DNA from: Rhodospirillaceae bacterium BRH_c57
Lineage (GTDB): Bacteria > Pseudomonadota > Alphaproteobacteria > Rhodospirillales > Rhodospirillaceae
Direction of reading: 5' to 3'
Length of the DNA stretch: 32,286 bases
NCBI GenBank assembly: GCA_000961745.1
Contig: LAEA01000165.1
Span: 1-32,286 of the forward strand
Part shown: positions 24,780 to 32,286 of the stretch, piece by piece
Layout of the letters: every line of letters starts with the position of its first letter
How positions within the stretch are numbered: the first letter of the stretch is position 1
Notes under the pieces: generated by a model
Seen by the model: the letters and a program-made list of their open reading frames with translations, nothing else
Told to the model about the DNA's origin: nothing
Database searches by the model: none
Program-made: the position numbers and the translations under genes

Positions 24780-24807
24780 AGAGCCCCGGCACGACCGCCG
24801 GGGCTCT
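24780..24807 (-). terminator. Rho-independent terminator of hppA
   Basis: Perfect 11-bp arms AGAGCCCCGGC (24780-24790) and GCCGGGGCTCT (24797-24807) with a 6-base loop lie 24 bp after the hppA stop. On the minus strand the stem is followed by TTTGTTAT. The strong stem and T-rich tail make this a good terminator for hppA. Confidence 0.8.
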
Positions 24808-24831
24808 CATTATTGCGGCTTTTCGTCAGAT

Positions 24832-26919
24832 CTACGCGGCGACCAGGGCAAGCAGCAGGATGGCCACGATGTTGGTGATCTTGATCATCGGGTTGATGGC
24901 GGGGCCGGCGGTGTCCTTATAGGGATCACCGACGGTATCCCCGGTCACCGCAGCCTTGTGGGCGTCCGAGCCCTTGCCGCCGTGGTGGCCGTCTTCAATA
25001 TACTTCTTGGCATTGTCCCATGCCCCGCCGCCCGAGGTCATGGAGATGGCCAGGAACAGGCCGGTGACGATGGTGCCCATGAGCATGGCCCCCACCGACA
25101 CGAAGGCCGACTGCTGGTCGGCCACCAGCCAGATCACCCCGAACAGAACCGGCGGGGCAAGGACCGGCAGCAGTGACGGCACGACCATTTCGCGGATCGC
25201 GGCCTTGGTCAGCATGTCGACGCAGCGGCCGTATTCGGGCTTGCCGGTGCCTTCCATGATGCCGGGGATTTCCTTGAACTGGCGGCGCACTTCGACCACC
25301 ACGGCCCCTGCCGCGCGTCCCACGGCCTGCATGCCCATGGCGCCGAACAGGTAGGGCAACAACCCGCCGATGAACAGGCCGATGACCACATAGGGATCCT
25401 GGAGTCGAAACGTGATGTCCAATTCCGGGAAGTAGTGACGCAGGTCCTCGGTATAGGCCGCAAACAGGACCAGCGCGGCCAAACCGGCCGACCCGATGGC
25501 ATAGCCCTTGGTCACCGCTTTGGTGGTGTTGCCCACGGCGTCCAGGGCGTCGGTGATCTTGCGGACGTCCTCGGGCAGATTGGCCATTTCGGCAATGCCG
25601 CCAGCGTTGTCGGTCACCGGACCATAAGCGTCCAGCGCCACCACCATCCCGGCCAGGGCCAACATGGTCGTTGCCGCCACCGCAATGCCGAACAAGCCGG
25701 CCGCAGCATGGGCGATGAGGATGCCGGCGGCGATGACCAGGACCGGCAAGGCCGTCGCCTCCATGGAAACCGCAAGACCCTGGATCACGTTGGTGCCGTG
25801 GCCGGTGGTCGATGCACTGGCCACCGAACGAACCGGACGGTATTCGGTGCTGGTGTAATATTCAGTGATCCAGATGAGCAGGCCCGTTACCACCAAGCCG
25901 ACCAGGGCGCAGGCAATCAGGTTCCACGGGCCGACCACGTCGCCGCCACCGACCTGGGCATAACCCTCGCCGAAGCCGAACAGCAGGAAGGTCACGAACA
26001 CGATCAGCACGGCCGATATGCCCGCCGTGGCGATGAATCCGCGATACAGCGCGTTCATGATGTTCTTCTTTGGCCCGAGGCGCACGAAGAACGTCCCGAT
26101 GACCGACCCGATGATGCACACAGCCCCGATCATCAGGGGATAGAGCATCATCAGTTCCTGCGCCGTGCCGGCAAAGAAGATGGAGGCCAGCAACATGGTT
26201 GCGACCACCGTCACGGCATAGGTTTCGAACAGGTCGGCCGCCATGCCGGCACAGTCGCCGACGTTGTCGCCGACGTTGTCGGCGATGACCGCCGGGTTGC
26301 GCGGGTCGTCTTCGGGGATGCCGGCTTCGACCTTGCCGACCAGATCGGCGCCGACGTCGGCGCCCTTGGTGAAGATGCCGCCGCCCAGACGGGCGAAGAT
26401 GGAGATCAACGAGGCGCCGAAGCTCAGGGCCACGAGGCCTTCAAGGATGGGGCGGGCCTCCATTCCGGTGCCACGCAGGATGATGTAGTAGATCGCCACC
26501 CCCAGCAGCCCCAGGCCGACCACCAACATGCCGGTCACCGCGCCAGAGCGGAACGCGACTCCAAGGGCTTGCTCCAGGCCGGCGCTGCGGGCGGCTTCGG
26601 CGGTGCGAACGTTGGCGCGCACCGAAACCAGCATGCCCACATACCCCGCCACCCCGGACAGGATGGCGCCGATGAAATAGCCGACGGCAACGTGAAAGCC
26701 CAGACGCAGGCCCAGCAGGATGCCGATGATAACGCCAACGATGGCGATGGTGCGGTACTGACGGTTGAGATACGCCGAGGCACCTTCCTGAATGGCCGCT
26801 GCGATGCGGCGCATTTCATCAGTACCGGTTCCAGCGGCAAGTACGGAGCGAACGGCATAGGCGCCATAGCCAAGAGCCAAGACGCCGCAGGCGATCACGA
26901 ACACGTAGGCAGCGGCCAT
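24832..26919 (-). CDS. hppA: Membrane-bound K+-independent H+-pyrophosphatase
   Basis: This integral membrane pump couples pyrophosphate hydrolysis to proton export across the inner (or intracytoplasmic) membrane. The 695-residue protein has about 16 hydrophobic segments. The pyrophosphate-binding motifs are [11 protein letters not shown] (188-198), [19 protein letters not shown] (204-222) and, near the C-terminus, [17 protein letters not shown]. The sequence GNTTKAV places lysine at residue 467, the residue that marks K+-independent enzymes (K+-dependent ones have alanine). The start is ATG 26919 with a perfect AGGAGG ribosome binding site, not the open frame up to 26997. It has its own terminator. 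Confidence 0.97.
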   Translation of the reverse strand: MAAAYVFVIACGVLALGYGAYAVRSVLAAGTGTDEMRRIAAAIQEGASAYLNRQYRTIAIVGVIIGILLGLRLGFHVAVGYFIGAILSGVAGYVGMLVSVRANVRTAEAARSAGLEQALGVAFRSGAVTGMLVVGLGLLGVAIYYIILRGTGMEARPILEGLVALSFGASLISIFARLGGGIFTKGADVGADLVGKVEAGIPEDDPRNPAVIADNVGDNVGDCAGMAADLFETYAVTVVATMLLASIFFAGTAQELMMLYPLMIGAVCIIGSVIGTFFVRLGPKKNIMNALYRGFIATAGISAVLIVFVTFLLFGFGEGYAQVGGGDVVGPWNLIACALVGLVVTGLLIWITEYYTSTEYRPVRSVASASTTGHGTNVIQGLAVSMEATALPVLVIAAGILIAHAAAGLFGIAVAATTMLALAGMVVALDAYGPVTDNAGGIAEMANLPEDVRKITDALDAVGNTTKAVTKGYAIGSAGLAALVLFAAYTEDLRHYFPELDITFRLQDPYVVIGLFIGGLLPYLFGAMGMQAVGRAAGAVVVEVRRQFKEIPGIMEGTGKPEYGRCVDMLTKAAIREMVVPSLLPVLAPPVLFGVIWLVADQQSAFVSVGAMLMGTIVTGLFLAISMTSGGGAWDNAKKYIEDGHHGGKGSDAHKAAVTGDTVGDPYKDTAGPAINPMIKITNIVAILLLALVAA

Positions 26920-27139
26920 ACCCTCCTCCTGTAAGGTGATCGGTCGGGTCGGCGAAAAGCGTGACAGAAGAAACACAACCGCGCAAGGTCCGCACAAAGC
27001 GCATCCTATTCAAAACGGATTAGGACTTCATGGGGATTGCGCAGCGTGACCTTGATGGGAGAACTATCGAGCGACTCAAAATATTCACTGTGTCTAATTT
27101 AGTTCGGCCCGCCTAGAACAGGCCGCGACTCGCCAGGGG
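26920..27139. other. Intergenic region upstream of hppA
   Basis: This 220-bp gap between the FliL-like gene and hppA (both minus strand) should hold the hppA promoter. A near-perfect inverted repeat TCCTATT/ATTAGGA (about 27004-27025) and a weak GC-rich hairpin CGGCC/GGCCG just after the FliL-like stop are visible. No -35/-10 pair was convincing. No coding frame was found. Confidence 0.4.
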
Positions 27140-27607
27140 TCAGCGTTCGAAAACGGCCTGAAACATCACTTCTTCGACCATGTCCGCGCCCAACAGCCGG
27201 TCGGCCACGTCCTGAAGCCGGGTCTTGAGGGCCATCAGATCCAATGTCTGCCGCCGTTCGAGCTGTTCGGGCACCATTTCGTACAGCACCCGCATATAGA
27301 CGTCGTGCAGGCGGGCATGGTGCATCGTGACGTGGGCGCCTTGCCCCGGCGTCACCCGCAGGCGCAGGCCGATGTACATGCTGCGTTCGATCTGGCCGTC
27401 ACGGATGACCGGGATGAGGAACGGCGCGATGTGCTGGAAGACCGGTTCGACTCGGGGGACGGGCGGCGGTGCCGCAGGCTCCGTCTCGCTCACCGCCGGC
27501 TTGATAAGGCCCGTGTAGTCGGGCAGGTAGCCGAAATGGATCAGCCCCACCCCGCCGCCGGCCAGCGCAAAAACCAGCGCGACCACAATTGCGAGCAAGC
27601 GGATCAT
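27140..27607 (-). CDS. FliL-like single-pass membrane protein
   Basis: A 155-residue protein with one N-terminal membrane segment (LLAIVVALVFALAGGGVGLI, about 3-22), a Pro-rich linker (about 45-55) and a C-terminal domain that runs FLIPVIRDGQIERSMYIGLRLRV, then alternating helices with VYMRVLYEMVPEQL and LKTRLQDVADRLLG. The layout resembles FliL, a flagellar stator-associated protein, but the resemblance is limited and no flagellar genes are nearby. Its position after thiL, 14 bp downstream, suggests it is the last gene of the rib-nusB-thiL unit. It could be a stomatin-like or unrelated membrane protein. Confidence 0.6.
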   Translation of the reverse strand: MIRLLAIVVALVFALAGGGVGLIHFGYLPDYTGLIKPAVSETEPAAPPPVPRVEPVFQHIAPFLIPVIRDGQIERSMYIGLRLRVTPGQGAHVTMHHARLHDVYMRVLYEMVPEQLERRQTLDLMALKTRLQDVADRLLGADMVEEVMFQAVFER

Positions 27608-27621
27608 TCTCGACGTCCCCC

Positions 27622-28602
27622 TCAGAAATGCCGAAAGCCCTGCCCCAGGCCTTCAATCAATGCGCCGTCGGCGCCGCGCAGACGGACGCCGGTCTGGGCC
27701 GTGCAGTGGCCGATGACCGTTACGGCCACCCCAGCCGCCTGCCCCGCAGCCAGCAGCGCATCCCGGCGGTGCGGCGGCACGGCGATCAACAGTTCATAAT
27801 CGTCGCCGCCCCCGGCGACAACCTCCAGCCAGTCATCCCTGCCCTGCAAGGCCGCCACGGCGGGCGCGATCGGCAAGGTGCCGACGGTCACCTCCGCTCC
27901 TACGCCCGACGCACGGCACAGGTGCCCCAGGTCCTGGAGCAGACCATCGGAAACATCCATCGCGGCCGAGGCGATCCCCCGCAGGGCCACGCCCATGCCC
28001 AGGCGCGGTTGCGGCAGCCGGTAGCGGTCGGCCAGCCACGCCACGGACTCGGCATCAAGCCCCCCGTCCAGCTCTCCGCGTGCCGCGCGCAGCCCGAAGG
28101 CGCCATCGCCCAAGGTGCCGGTGACAGCCAATAGATCGCCCGCCGCCGCTCCGGCGCGGCGCAGGGCCTGGCCGGTCGGGAGGGTGCCAAGGGCCGTCAG
28201 CGAAAACACCGCCGGTCCGGGTGTGGCGACGGTGTCCCCGCCCAGGATCGGCACGGAAAACGCCTCGCCATCCTCACCCAGACCACGCGCAAAGGCCTCG
28301 GCCCAGGCATCGGTACAGGTGCGGGGAAAGGCGCAGGCGGCGAACAGACCGACCGGTTCGGCCCCCATGGCGGCCAAGTCGGACAGGTTCACGCGCACCA
28401 GCTTGCGCGCCACCAGATCAGGCGGATCGTCGGGCAGATAGTGAACACCGGCGACGATGGCGTCGGTGGTGATCACGATCTGGCGGCCGGGCGGAACGGT
28501 CAGGACCGCCGCGTCGTCCCGCAGCCCAAGGGCTGCGGGATCGCCGCGGGTCAACGGCGCGAACAGCGCCGCGATTTGTTCAAACTCACCCCGCCGGGTC
28601 AT
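27622..28602 (-). CDS. thiL: Thiamine-monophosphate kinase
   Basis: ThiL phosphorylates thiamine monophosphate to the active diphosphate using ATP. The 326-residue protein has the PurM/ThiL motifs GLRDDAAVL near 27-35, the TTDAIVAGVHY segment (about 46-56), NLSDLAAMGAEP (about 73-84), the GGDTVATPGP loop, MDVSDGL near 215 and GGDDYELLIAVP near 260. The ATG at 28602 overlaps the end of nusB by 17 bp and begins the family's N-terminal EFEQIAALFAPL; the longer frame to 28824 is an artefact of the nusB region. The nusB-thiL pair is common in bacteria. Confidence 0.95.
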   Translation of the reverse strand: MTRRGEFEQIAALFAPLTRGDPAALGLRDDAAVLTVPPGRQIVITTDAIVAGVHYLPDDPPDLVARKLVRVNLSDLAAMGAEPVGLFAACAFPRTCTDAWAEAFARGLGEDGEAFSVPILGGDTVATPGPAVFSLTALGTLPTGQALRRAGAAAGDLLAVTGTLGDGAFGLRAARGELDGGLDAESVAWLADRYRLPQPRLGMGVALRGIASAAMDVSDGLLQDLGHLCRASGVGAEVTVGTLPIAPAVAALQGRDDWLEVVAGGGDDYELLIAVPPHRRDALLAAGQAAGVAVTVIGHCTAQTGVRLRGADGALIEGLGQGFRHF

Positions 28603-29173
28603 TGCCACCCCGGTTGGGGGACGGCTTGCCGGTGCCAGGCTTGGTCTGCATCGGCCGCGCCGGACGGGCCGCGTCCATCTGATCGGGCCGCACTTCACGG
28701 GCCAGACGGTCGAGCACGGCGTTGACCATGCCGGCCTCCGGCGCGTCATAGAAGGCGCGGGCCATGCCGACGTATTCGGAAATCGCCACGCGCGGCGGGA
28801 CTTCCTCGCGCTCCAGCAGCTCATAGATCCCGCAGCGCAGGATATTGCGCAGAATGGGCTCCAGGCGGTCGGCTTCCCAGCCGCTGGACAGCGACTTGGC
28901 GATCACCTCGTCGAGGCGGTCGCGCATGGCCGCAGCGCCGCGCACCAGGACCGAGAACATCTCGGCGTTCAGTTCGATCAGGGGAACGACTTCCTCGGTT
29001 TCGAGGTCGAGGTCCTCCTCGATCACTTCGCCGCCAATAGCACCGCTGAGAAAATCCTTGACCACATCGTCAATGCGGTTGCCGGACATGTCCATCTGAT
29101 ACAGCGCCTGAACGGCGGCCAGCCGCGACGCGCCACGGCGCAGCGCGGAGTTTGATTTTTGCTTTTCGATCAT
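28586..29173 (-). CDS. nusB: Transcription antitermination factor NusB
   Basis: NusB binds boxA RNA with NusE (S10) to prevent early termination in rRNA operons. The 195-residue protein has the N-terminal RRGASRLAAVQALYQMDMSG helix (12-31) and the C-terminal WEADRLEPILRNILRCGIYELL and PPRVAISEYVGMARAFYDAPEAGMVNAVLD regions. It has an extended Pro/Arg/Gly-rich tail after about residue 165, which overlaps the thiL start by 17 bp. It follows ribH by 10 bp in the common rib-nusB order. Confidence 0.95.
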   Translation of the reverse strand: MIEKQKSNSALRRGASRLAAVQALYQMDMSGNRIDDVVKDFLSGAIGGEVIEEDLDLETEEVVPLIELNAEMFSVLVRGAAAMRDRLDEVIAKSLSSGWEADRLEPILRNILRCGIYELLEREEVPPRVAISEYVGMARAFYDAPEAGMVNAVLDRLAREVRPDQMDAARPARPMQTKPGTGKPSPNRGGNDPAG

Positions 29174-29183
29174 GGCTTTGGCC

Positions 29184-29639
29184 TTACAGGCCCAATTCCC
29201 GCTTGATGTTGATCATGCGCAGACAGGCTTTCGCAGCCTTGCCGCCCAGGTTCTTGCCGTCCACGCGGGCCCGGTCCATCGCCTGCTGCCGCGTCTGGCA
29301 GGTAAGGATTCCGTTGCCGACCGCAAGGGAGTAATCCAGGGCAAGTTTCTGGATCCCGCTCATGGCCTCGCGACAGACGTGTTCGTAGTGGTCCGTCTCG
29401 CCCTTGATGGCGCAGCCGAGCACCACATAGCCGGCGAAACGCGTGTCGGTGGCGCGCAACTCCATCGCCCGGATGGCAAAGCGCACCACGGACGGAAGTT
29501 CCAGGACGCCCGGCACGATGACCCGCTTGTAGCCGGCCCCCTGCGCGGTCAGTTCCTGCACCGCCCCCTTCACGAGGTGGTCGGCGATGTCCTCGTAGAA
29601 GCGCGCTTCGACGATGAGAATACGCGGTCCCCCCGCCAT
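29184..29639 (-). CDS. ribH: 6,7-dimethyl-8-ribityllumazine synthase
   Basis: RibH condenses the DHBP product of RibB with 5-amino-6-ribitylaminouracil, the last but one step to riboflavin. The 151-residue product has VEARFYEDIADHLVKGA (10-26), VPGVLELPSVVRFA (about 42-55) and the GCAIKGETDHYEHV stretch with the catalytic histidine near residue 88, followed by GNGILTCQTRQQA. Lengths are normal. Its ATG follows the ribB(X) stop by 3 bp, so it is co-transcribed. Confidence 0.96.
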   Translation of the reverse strand: MAGGPRILIVEARFYEDIADHLVKGAVQELTAQGAGYKRVIVPGVLELPSVVRFAIRAMELRATDTRFAGYVVLGCAIKGETDHYEHVCREAMSGIQKLALDYSLAVGNGILTCQTRQQAMDRARVDGKNLGGKAAKACLRMINIKRELGL

Positions 29640-29642
29640 GCT

Positions 29643-30758
29643 TCACTCCTCCCCGGTCTTGATGTCCCGCCGCTCGACGACTTTCAGCCCGTAGCCGTCC
29701 AGCCCGATGATGTGCTTCTCGGTGTTGGACAAGAGGACCATGTCGCCCACCCCCAGGTCCAGCAGGATTTGCGCCCCGACGCCGTAATCGACCAGACGCT
29801 CCTCGTGGCGCGGTTCGCCCAGGCGTTCGCGTAAGGAGTCGGACAAGGTGGCGCGGTTGGGCTCGCGCAGCAGCACGACAACGCCCCGGCCCTCTTCGGC
29901 GATCATCCGCATGGCCGCCTGAAGCTGCCCCTGGCGACCGCCGTGGACGTCTCCCAGCACATCGTCGAGGACATGCAGGGCGTGCATCCGCACCGGAACA
30001 GGCCCACCGCTGGTGATGTCGCCCTTGACCAGGGCGATGTGCTCGGCATAGGCCAGGGTGTTGACGTAGACCGACATCTTCCAGGTGCCGCCATGGACGG
30101 ACTCGAACTCGGCCTCGACGTCCTTGCGGACCAGGCGTTCGGTGCGCCGGCGATGGGCGATCAGGTCGGCGATGGTGGCAATCTTCAGGCCGTGCCGCTG
30201 GGCGAATGTCACCAGATCGGGCATCCGGGCCATGGATCCGTCGTCGTTCATGATCTCGCAGATCACCCCGGCCGGATTCAAGCCAGCGAGACGGGAAATA
30301 TCCACCGCCGCCTCGGTGTGCCCGGCTCGCACCAGGACGCCGCCGTCGCGCGCCATCAGCGGGAAGACGTGGCCGGGCGTGGCGATGTCGTGCTTGCCCT
30401 TGGTCGGGTCGATGGCCACAGCGACGGTGCGGGCGCGGTCGGACGCCGAAATGCCTGTGGTCACGCCTTCGGTCGCCTCGATGGACACCGTGAAGGCGGT
30501 GGCCAGCCGGGACTGGTTGTGGGCCTGCATCATCGGCAGGTCAAGCTGACGGCACCGCTCGCCGGTCAACGACAGGCAGATCAACCCACGGCCGTGGGTG
30601 GCCATGAAGTTGATGGCGTCGGGCGTGGCCATCTGGGCCGGAATGACGAGGTCGCCCTCGTTCTCCCGATCCTCGTCATCGACCAGGATGAACATGCGGC
30701 CATTGCGGGCCTCTTCGATGATTTCCTCGATCGGCGACAGGTAATCACTGTAGACCAC
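29643..30758 (-). CDS. ribB: 3,4-dihydroxy-2-butanone-4-phosphate synthase fused to a degenerate GTP cyclohydrolase II domain
   Basis: The 371-residue protein has an intact RibB domain (about 1-205): [10 protein letters not shown] (27-36) for metal and substrate binding, [12 protein letters not shown] (54-65), GHTEAAVD and the ICEIMNDDG stretch. The C-terminal half (about 210-365) aligns with GTP cyclohydrolase II, but the zinc-binding cysteine cluster is gone. Where RibA has CLTGDALFSLRCDCG-like sequence, this protein reads [14 protein letters not shown], and the EGRNIGL motif is replaced by EPNRATLSD. It is therefore probably a RibBX-type protein that makes DHBP only. A separate RibA must exist elsewhere if the pathway is complete. 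It follows ribE by 5 bp. Confidence 0.93.
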   Translation of the reverse strand: MVYSDYLSPIEEIIEEARNGRMFILVDDEDRENEGDLVIPAQMATPDAINFMATHGRGLICLSLTGERCRQLDLPMMQAHNQSRLATAFTVSIEATEGVTTGISASDRARTVAVAIDPTKGKHDIATPGHVFPLMARDGGVLVRAGHTEAAVDISRLAGLNPAGVICEIMNDDGSMARMPDLVTFAQRHGLKIATIADLIAHRRRTERLVRKDVEAEFESVHGGTWKMSVYVNTLAYAEHIALVKGDITSGGPVPVRMHALHVLDDVLGDVHGGRQGQLQAAMRMIAEEGRGVVVLLREPNRATLSDSLRERLGEPRHEERLVDYGVGAQILLDLGVGDMVLLSNTEKHIIGLDGYGLKVVERRDIKTGEE

Positions 30759-30763
30759 GGGTT

Positions 30764-31354
30764 TCAGTCCTTGTCCATCAGCCGGGCCACGTAGCGGGCC
30801 AGCATGTCGATTTCCATGTTCACCTTGGCGCCCGGAACGAGGCCGCCGAAAGTGGTCACCTGCTGCGTGTGCGGGATGACGTTGATGCCGAAGCGGGCGT
30901 CGTCAACCTCGTTGACGGTCAGCGACACGCCGTCGAGTGCCACCGACCCCTTGGGCGCGACGAATTTCTTGAGGGCCTGCGGCGCCTCGAACGTGTAGCG
31001 GACCGATTCTCCGGCCGGCTCGACGGCAACCACCGTCGCCACGCCATCAACATGGCCGGACACGATGTGGCCGCCCAACTCGTCGCCGACGGCCAGCGCC
31101 CGCTCGAAGTTCACGGCGGTCCCTTCGGTCCAGGTGCCCAGGGTGGTCTTGGACAGCGTCTCGGCCGAGGCATCGACGGCGAATGTATGGTCGCCCTTGG
31201 CGATGACGGTCAGGCACACGCCGTTACAGGCGATGGACGCGCCGATTGCCACGCCGGCCATATCATAGGCGGTGGCGAATTCAAACCGGGCGTCGTCGCC
31301 CTTGCGCTCAACGCGCGCGACCTTGCCCAGGTCAGTGATGATTCCGGTAAACAT
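30764..31354 (-). CDS. ribE: Riboflavin synthase, alpha subunit
   Basis: This enzyme dismutates two lumazine molecules into riboflavin. The 196-residue product has the two lumazine-binding repeats: the first begins MFTGIITDLGKV and contains CNGVCLTVI, the second begins near HIVSGHVDGVATV and contains ALDGVSLTVNEV. The repeated GVxLTV motif is the family signature. The ATG overlaps the ribD stop by one base (TGATG). Often annotated ribC or ribE. Confidence 0.96.
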   Translation of the reverse strand: MFTGIITDLGKVARVERKGDDARFEFATAYDMAGVAIGASIACNGVCLTVIAKGDHTFAVDASAETLSKTTLGTWTEGTAVNFERALAVGDELGGHIVSGHVDGVATVVAVEPAGESVRYTFEAPQALKKFVAPKGSVALDGVSLTVNEVDDARFGINVIPHTQQVTTFGGLVPGAKVNMEIDMLARYVARLMDKD

Positions 31355-32286
31355 CAGCGCCTCTCGTAGACTTCAACCACGTCACCGCCGACGTCTTCAA
31401 CGGCAAGCCTAGCAAAATCCGGGCAGTCGGCCAGCCGGTCAAGCCCCAAATCAGCCACCGCCGGAAGTCCGTCGCCGCCAATCACCTTGGGCGCGCGGAA
31501 CCACACCAACCGATCAACCAGACCGCTCGCCAGGAACGACGCGGCCACGCGGCCGCCGCCCTCGATCATCAGGCGAGTGATGCCACGGTTGGCAAGGTCA
31601 TGCAGCACGGCCTGGGGCAACGGGCGTCCATCGCGCCCCCCCGCCACCGTGAGCCCTTCAACCAGCGCAGACACCGATGCGGTCTGCCCATCGGCACCAT
31701 AGAGCCAAACAGGCGCCGTTGCGGCCGAGGCCAGCATCGCCGCGTTTTGAGGAACCGGCGTGCGCCCCAACAGCACCACGCGAACCACCGGGCGAGGGTC
31801 CACCCCCGGCATACGGCAAGTCAAATCCGGGTCATCAGCAATGACGGTGCCGCTCCCCACCAGAACGGCGTCGTGCCGGGCGCGTTCCAGGTGGGTCCGC
31901 GCCCGCGCTGCCGGGCCGGTGATCCACTTGCTTTCGCCCGAACGGGTGGCGATACGGCCATCCAGCGAAGTGGCGATCTTGAGGGTGACCAGCGGGCGCC
32001 CCTCCTCCACGCGCTTGAAGAATCCGGCGTTCAGGCGCCGCGCCTCGGCCTCGCGCAGGCCCACGTCAACCGTGATACCGGCCACCCGCAGCCGCTCCAC
32101 CCCTTGGCCGGACACCCGAGGATCGCTGTCGGTGCAGGCGACCACACACCGTGTAATTCCGGCTGCCACCAGGGCGTCGGCGCAGGGCGGCGTCTTGCCG
32201 TGGTGGCTGCAAGGCTCCAGCGTGACATAGGCGGTGGCGCCACGCGCGGCGGCCCCGGCGCGGGCCAGAGCCTCAGTCTCGGCATG
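31354..32286 (-). CDS. ribD: Bifunctional deaminase-reductase RibD (5' end outside window)
   Basis: RibD deaminates the pyrimidine intermediate and then reduces its ribose side chain. The 310 visible residues begin exactly at the zinc motif: HAE at positions 1-3, then EPCSHHGKTPPC with zinc cysteines C26 and C35. The C-terminal reductase domain has ATSLDGRIATRSGESKWITG, the DAVLVGSGTVIADDP stretch, and IEGGGRVAASFL. The frame stays open to the right edge, so the start and any FMN riboswitch ahead of it are outside the window. It overlaps ribE by one base. Confidence 0.96.
   Translation of the reverse strand, partial: HAETEALARAGAAARGATAYVTLEPCSHHGKTPPCADALVAAGITRCVVACTDSDPRVSGQGVERLRVAGITVDVGLREAEARRLNAGFFKRVEEGRPLVTLKIATSLDGRIATRSGESKWITGPAARARTHLERARHDAVLVGSGTVIADDPDLTCRMPGVDPRPVVRVVLLGRTPVPQNAAMLASAATAPVWLYGADGQTASVSALVEGLTVAGGRDGRPLPQAVLHDLANRGITRLMIEGGGRVAASFLASGLVDRLVWFRAPKVIGGDGLPAVADLGLDRLADCPDFARLAVEDVGGDVVEVYERR

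Noticed and set aside
25435-26934. A 499-residue plus-strand frame opposite hppA
   Set aside because: His/Gln/Asp-rich translation antisense to the highly conserved pyrophosphatase; no start signal.
29640-31360. FMN riboswitch inside the rib operon
   Set aside because: Gaps between ribE, ribB and ribH are 3-5 bp or overlaps, leaving no room. If present it would lie upstream of ribD, outside the window.

Overview
The window looks like a chromosomal stretch of a GC-rich alphaproteobacterium, most likely of the Rhodospirillales. This rests on several gene orders typical of that group: dusB-ntrB-ntrC-ntrY-ntrX-trkA-...-hfq-hflX; a fused ispDF gene; yceD-rpmF-plsX-fabH-ihfA-merR; and ribD-ribE-ribB(X)-ribH-nusB-thiL. 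A K+-independent type H+-pyrophosphatase fits too. The species cannot be fixed from the sequence. Most of the content is core metabolism and regulation. There is no CRISPR array, prophage, intact insertion sequence or rRNA.

Layout. (1) 2-681, plus strand: the tail of a probable thioesterase overlaps the start of a PAS-LuxR regulator. (2) 728-3504, minus: inositol-monophosphatase-family gene, a small unknown protein with a strong dyad over its start, hflX and hfq. (3) 3578-13873, minus: a tightly packed nitrogen and redox regulation cluster. Read in transcription order it is dusB, ntrB, ntrC, ntrY, ntrX, trkA, a class IV aminotransferase and a HAD phosphatase, many joined by ATGA or TGATG overlaps. 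(4) 14004-16164: a CcsA/YpjD-like membrane protein (minus), divergent from ispDF (plus). (5) 16165-16727: a gene-free stretch built from three nested inverted-repeat layers. (6) 16728-18852, minus: an unknown protein, a glycosyltransferase-like protein, cutA and a probable 50-residue membrane protein. (7) tRNA-Pro(GGG) with its own promoter and a hairpin-rich leader.

(8) 19207-23823, minus: ubiquinol-cytochrome c chaperone, yceD, rpmF, plsX, fabH, ihfA and a MerR-type gene. Fatty-acid and phospholipid initiation (plsX, fabH) is thus linked to ribosomal protein L32 and to IHF alpha. (9) 24089-24574, plus: bamE, with three identical-arm palindromes in its upstream region. (10) 24832-26919, minus: hppA, separated from bamE by an inverted-repeat element that also carries terminators. 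(11) 27140-32286, minus: riboflavin operon (partial ribD, ribE, ribBX, ribH) running on into nusB, thiL and a FliL-like gene.

No clearly new multi-gene system is present. The most unusual material is non-coding: a 35-bp tandem array that repeats the 3' end of yceD, three GTCCCG-N3-CGGGAC palindromes upstream of bamE, a family of double-hairpin repeats whose stems co-vary, the nested repeat block after ispDF, and a 32-bp dyad over the start of a small protein that may be a ribbon-helix-helix regulator. Functional statements come from recognising sequence motifs by eye; no database search was run.
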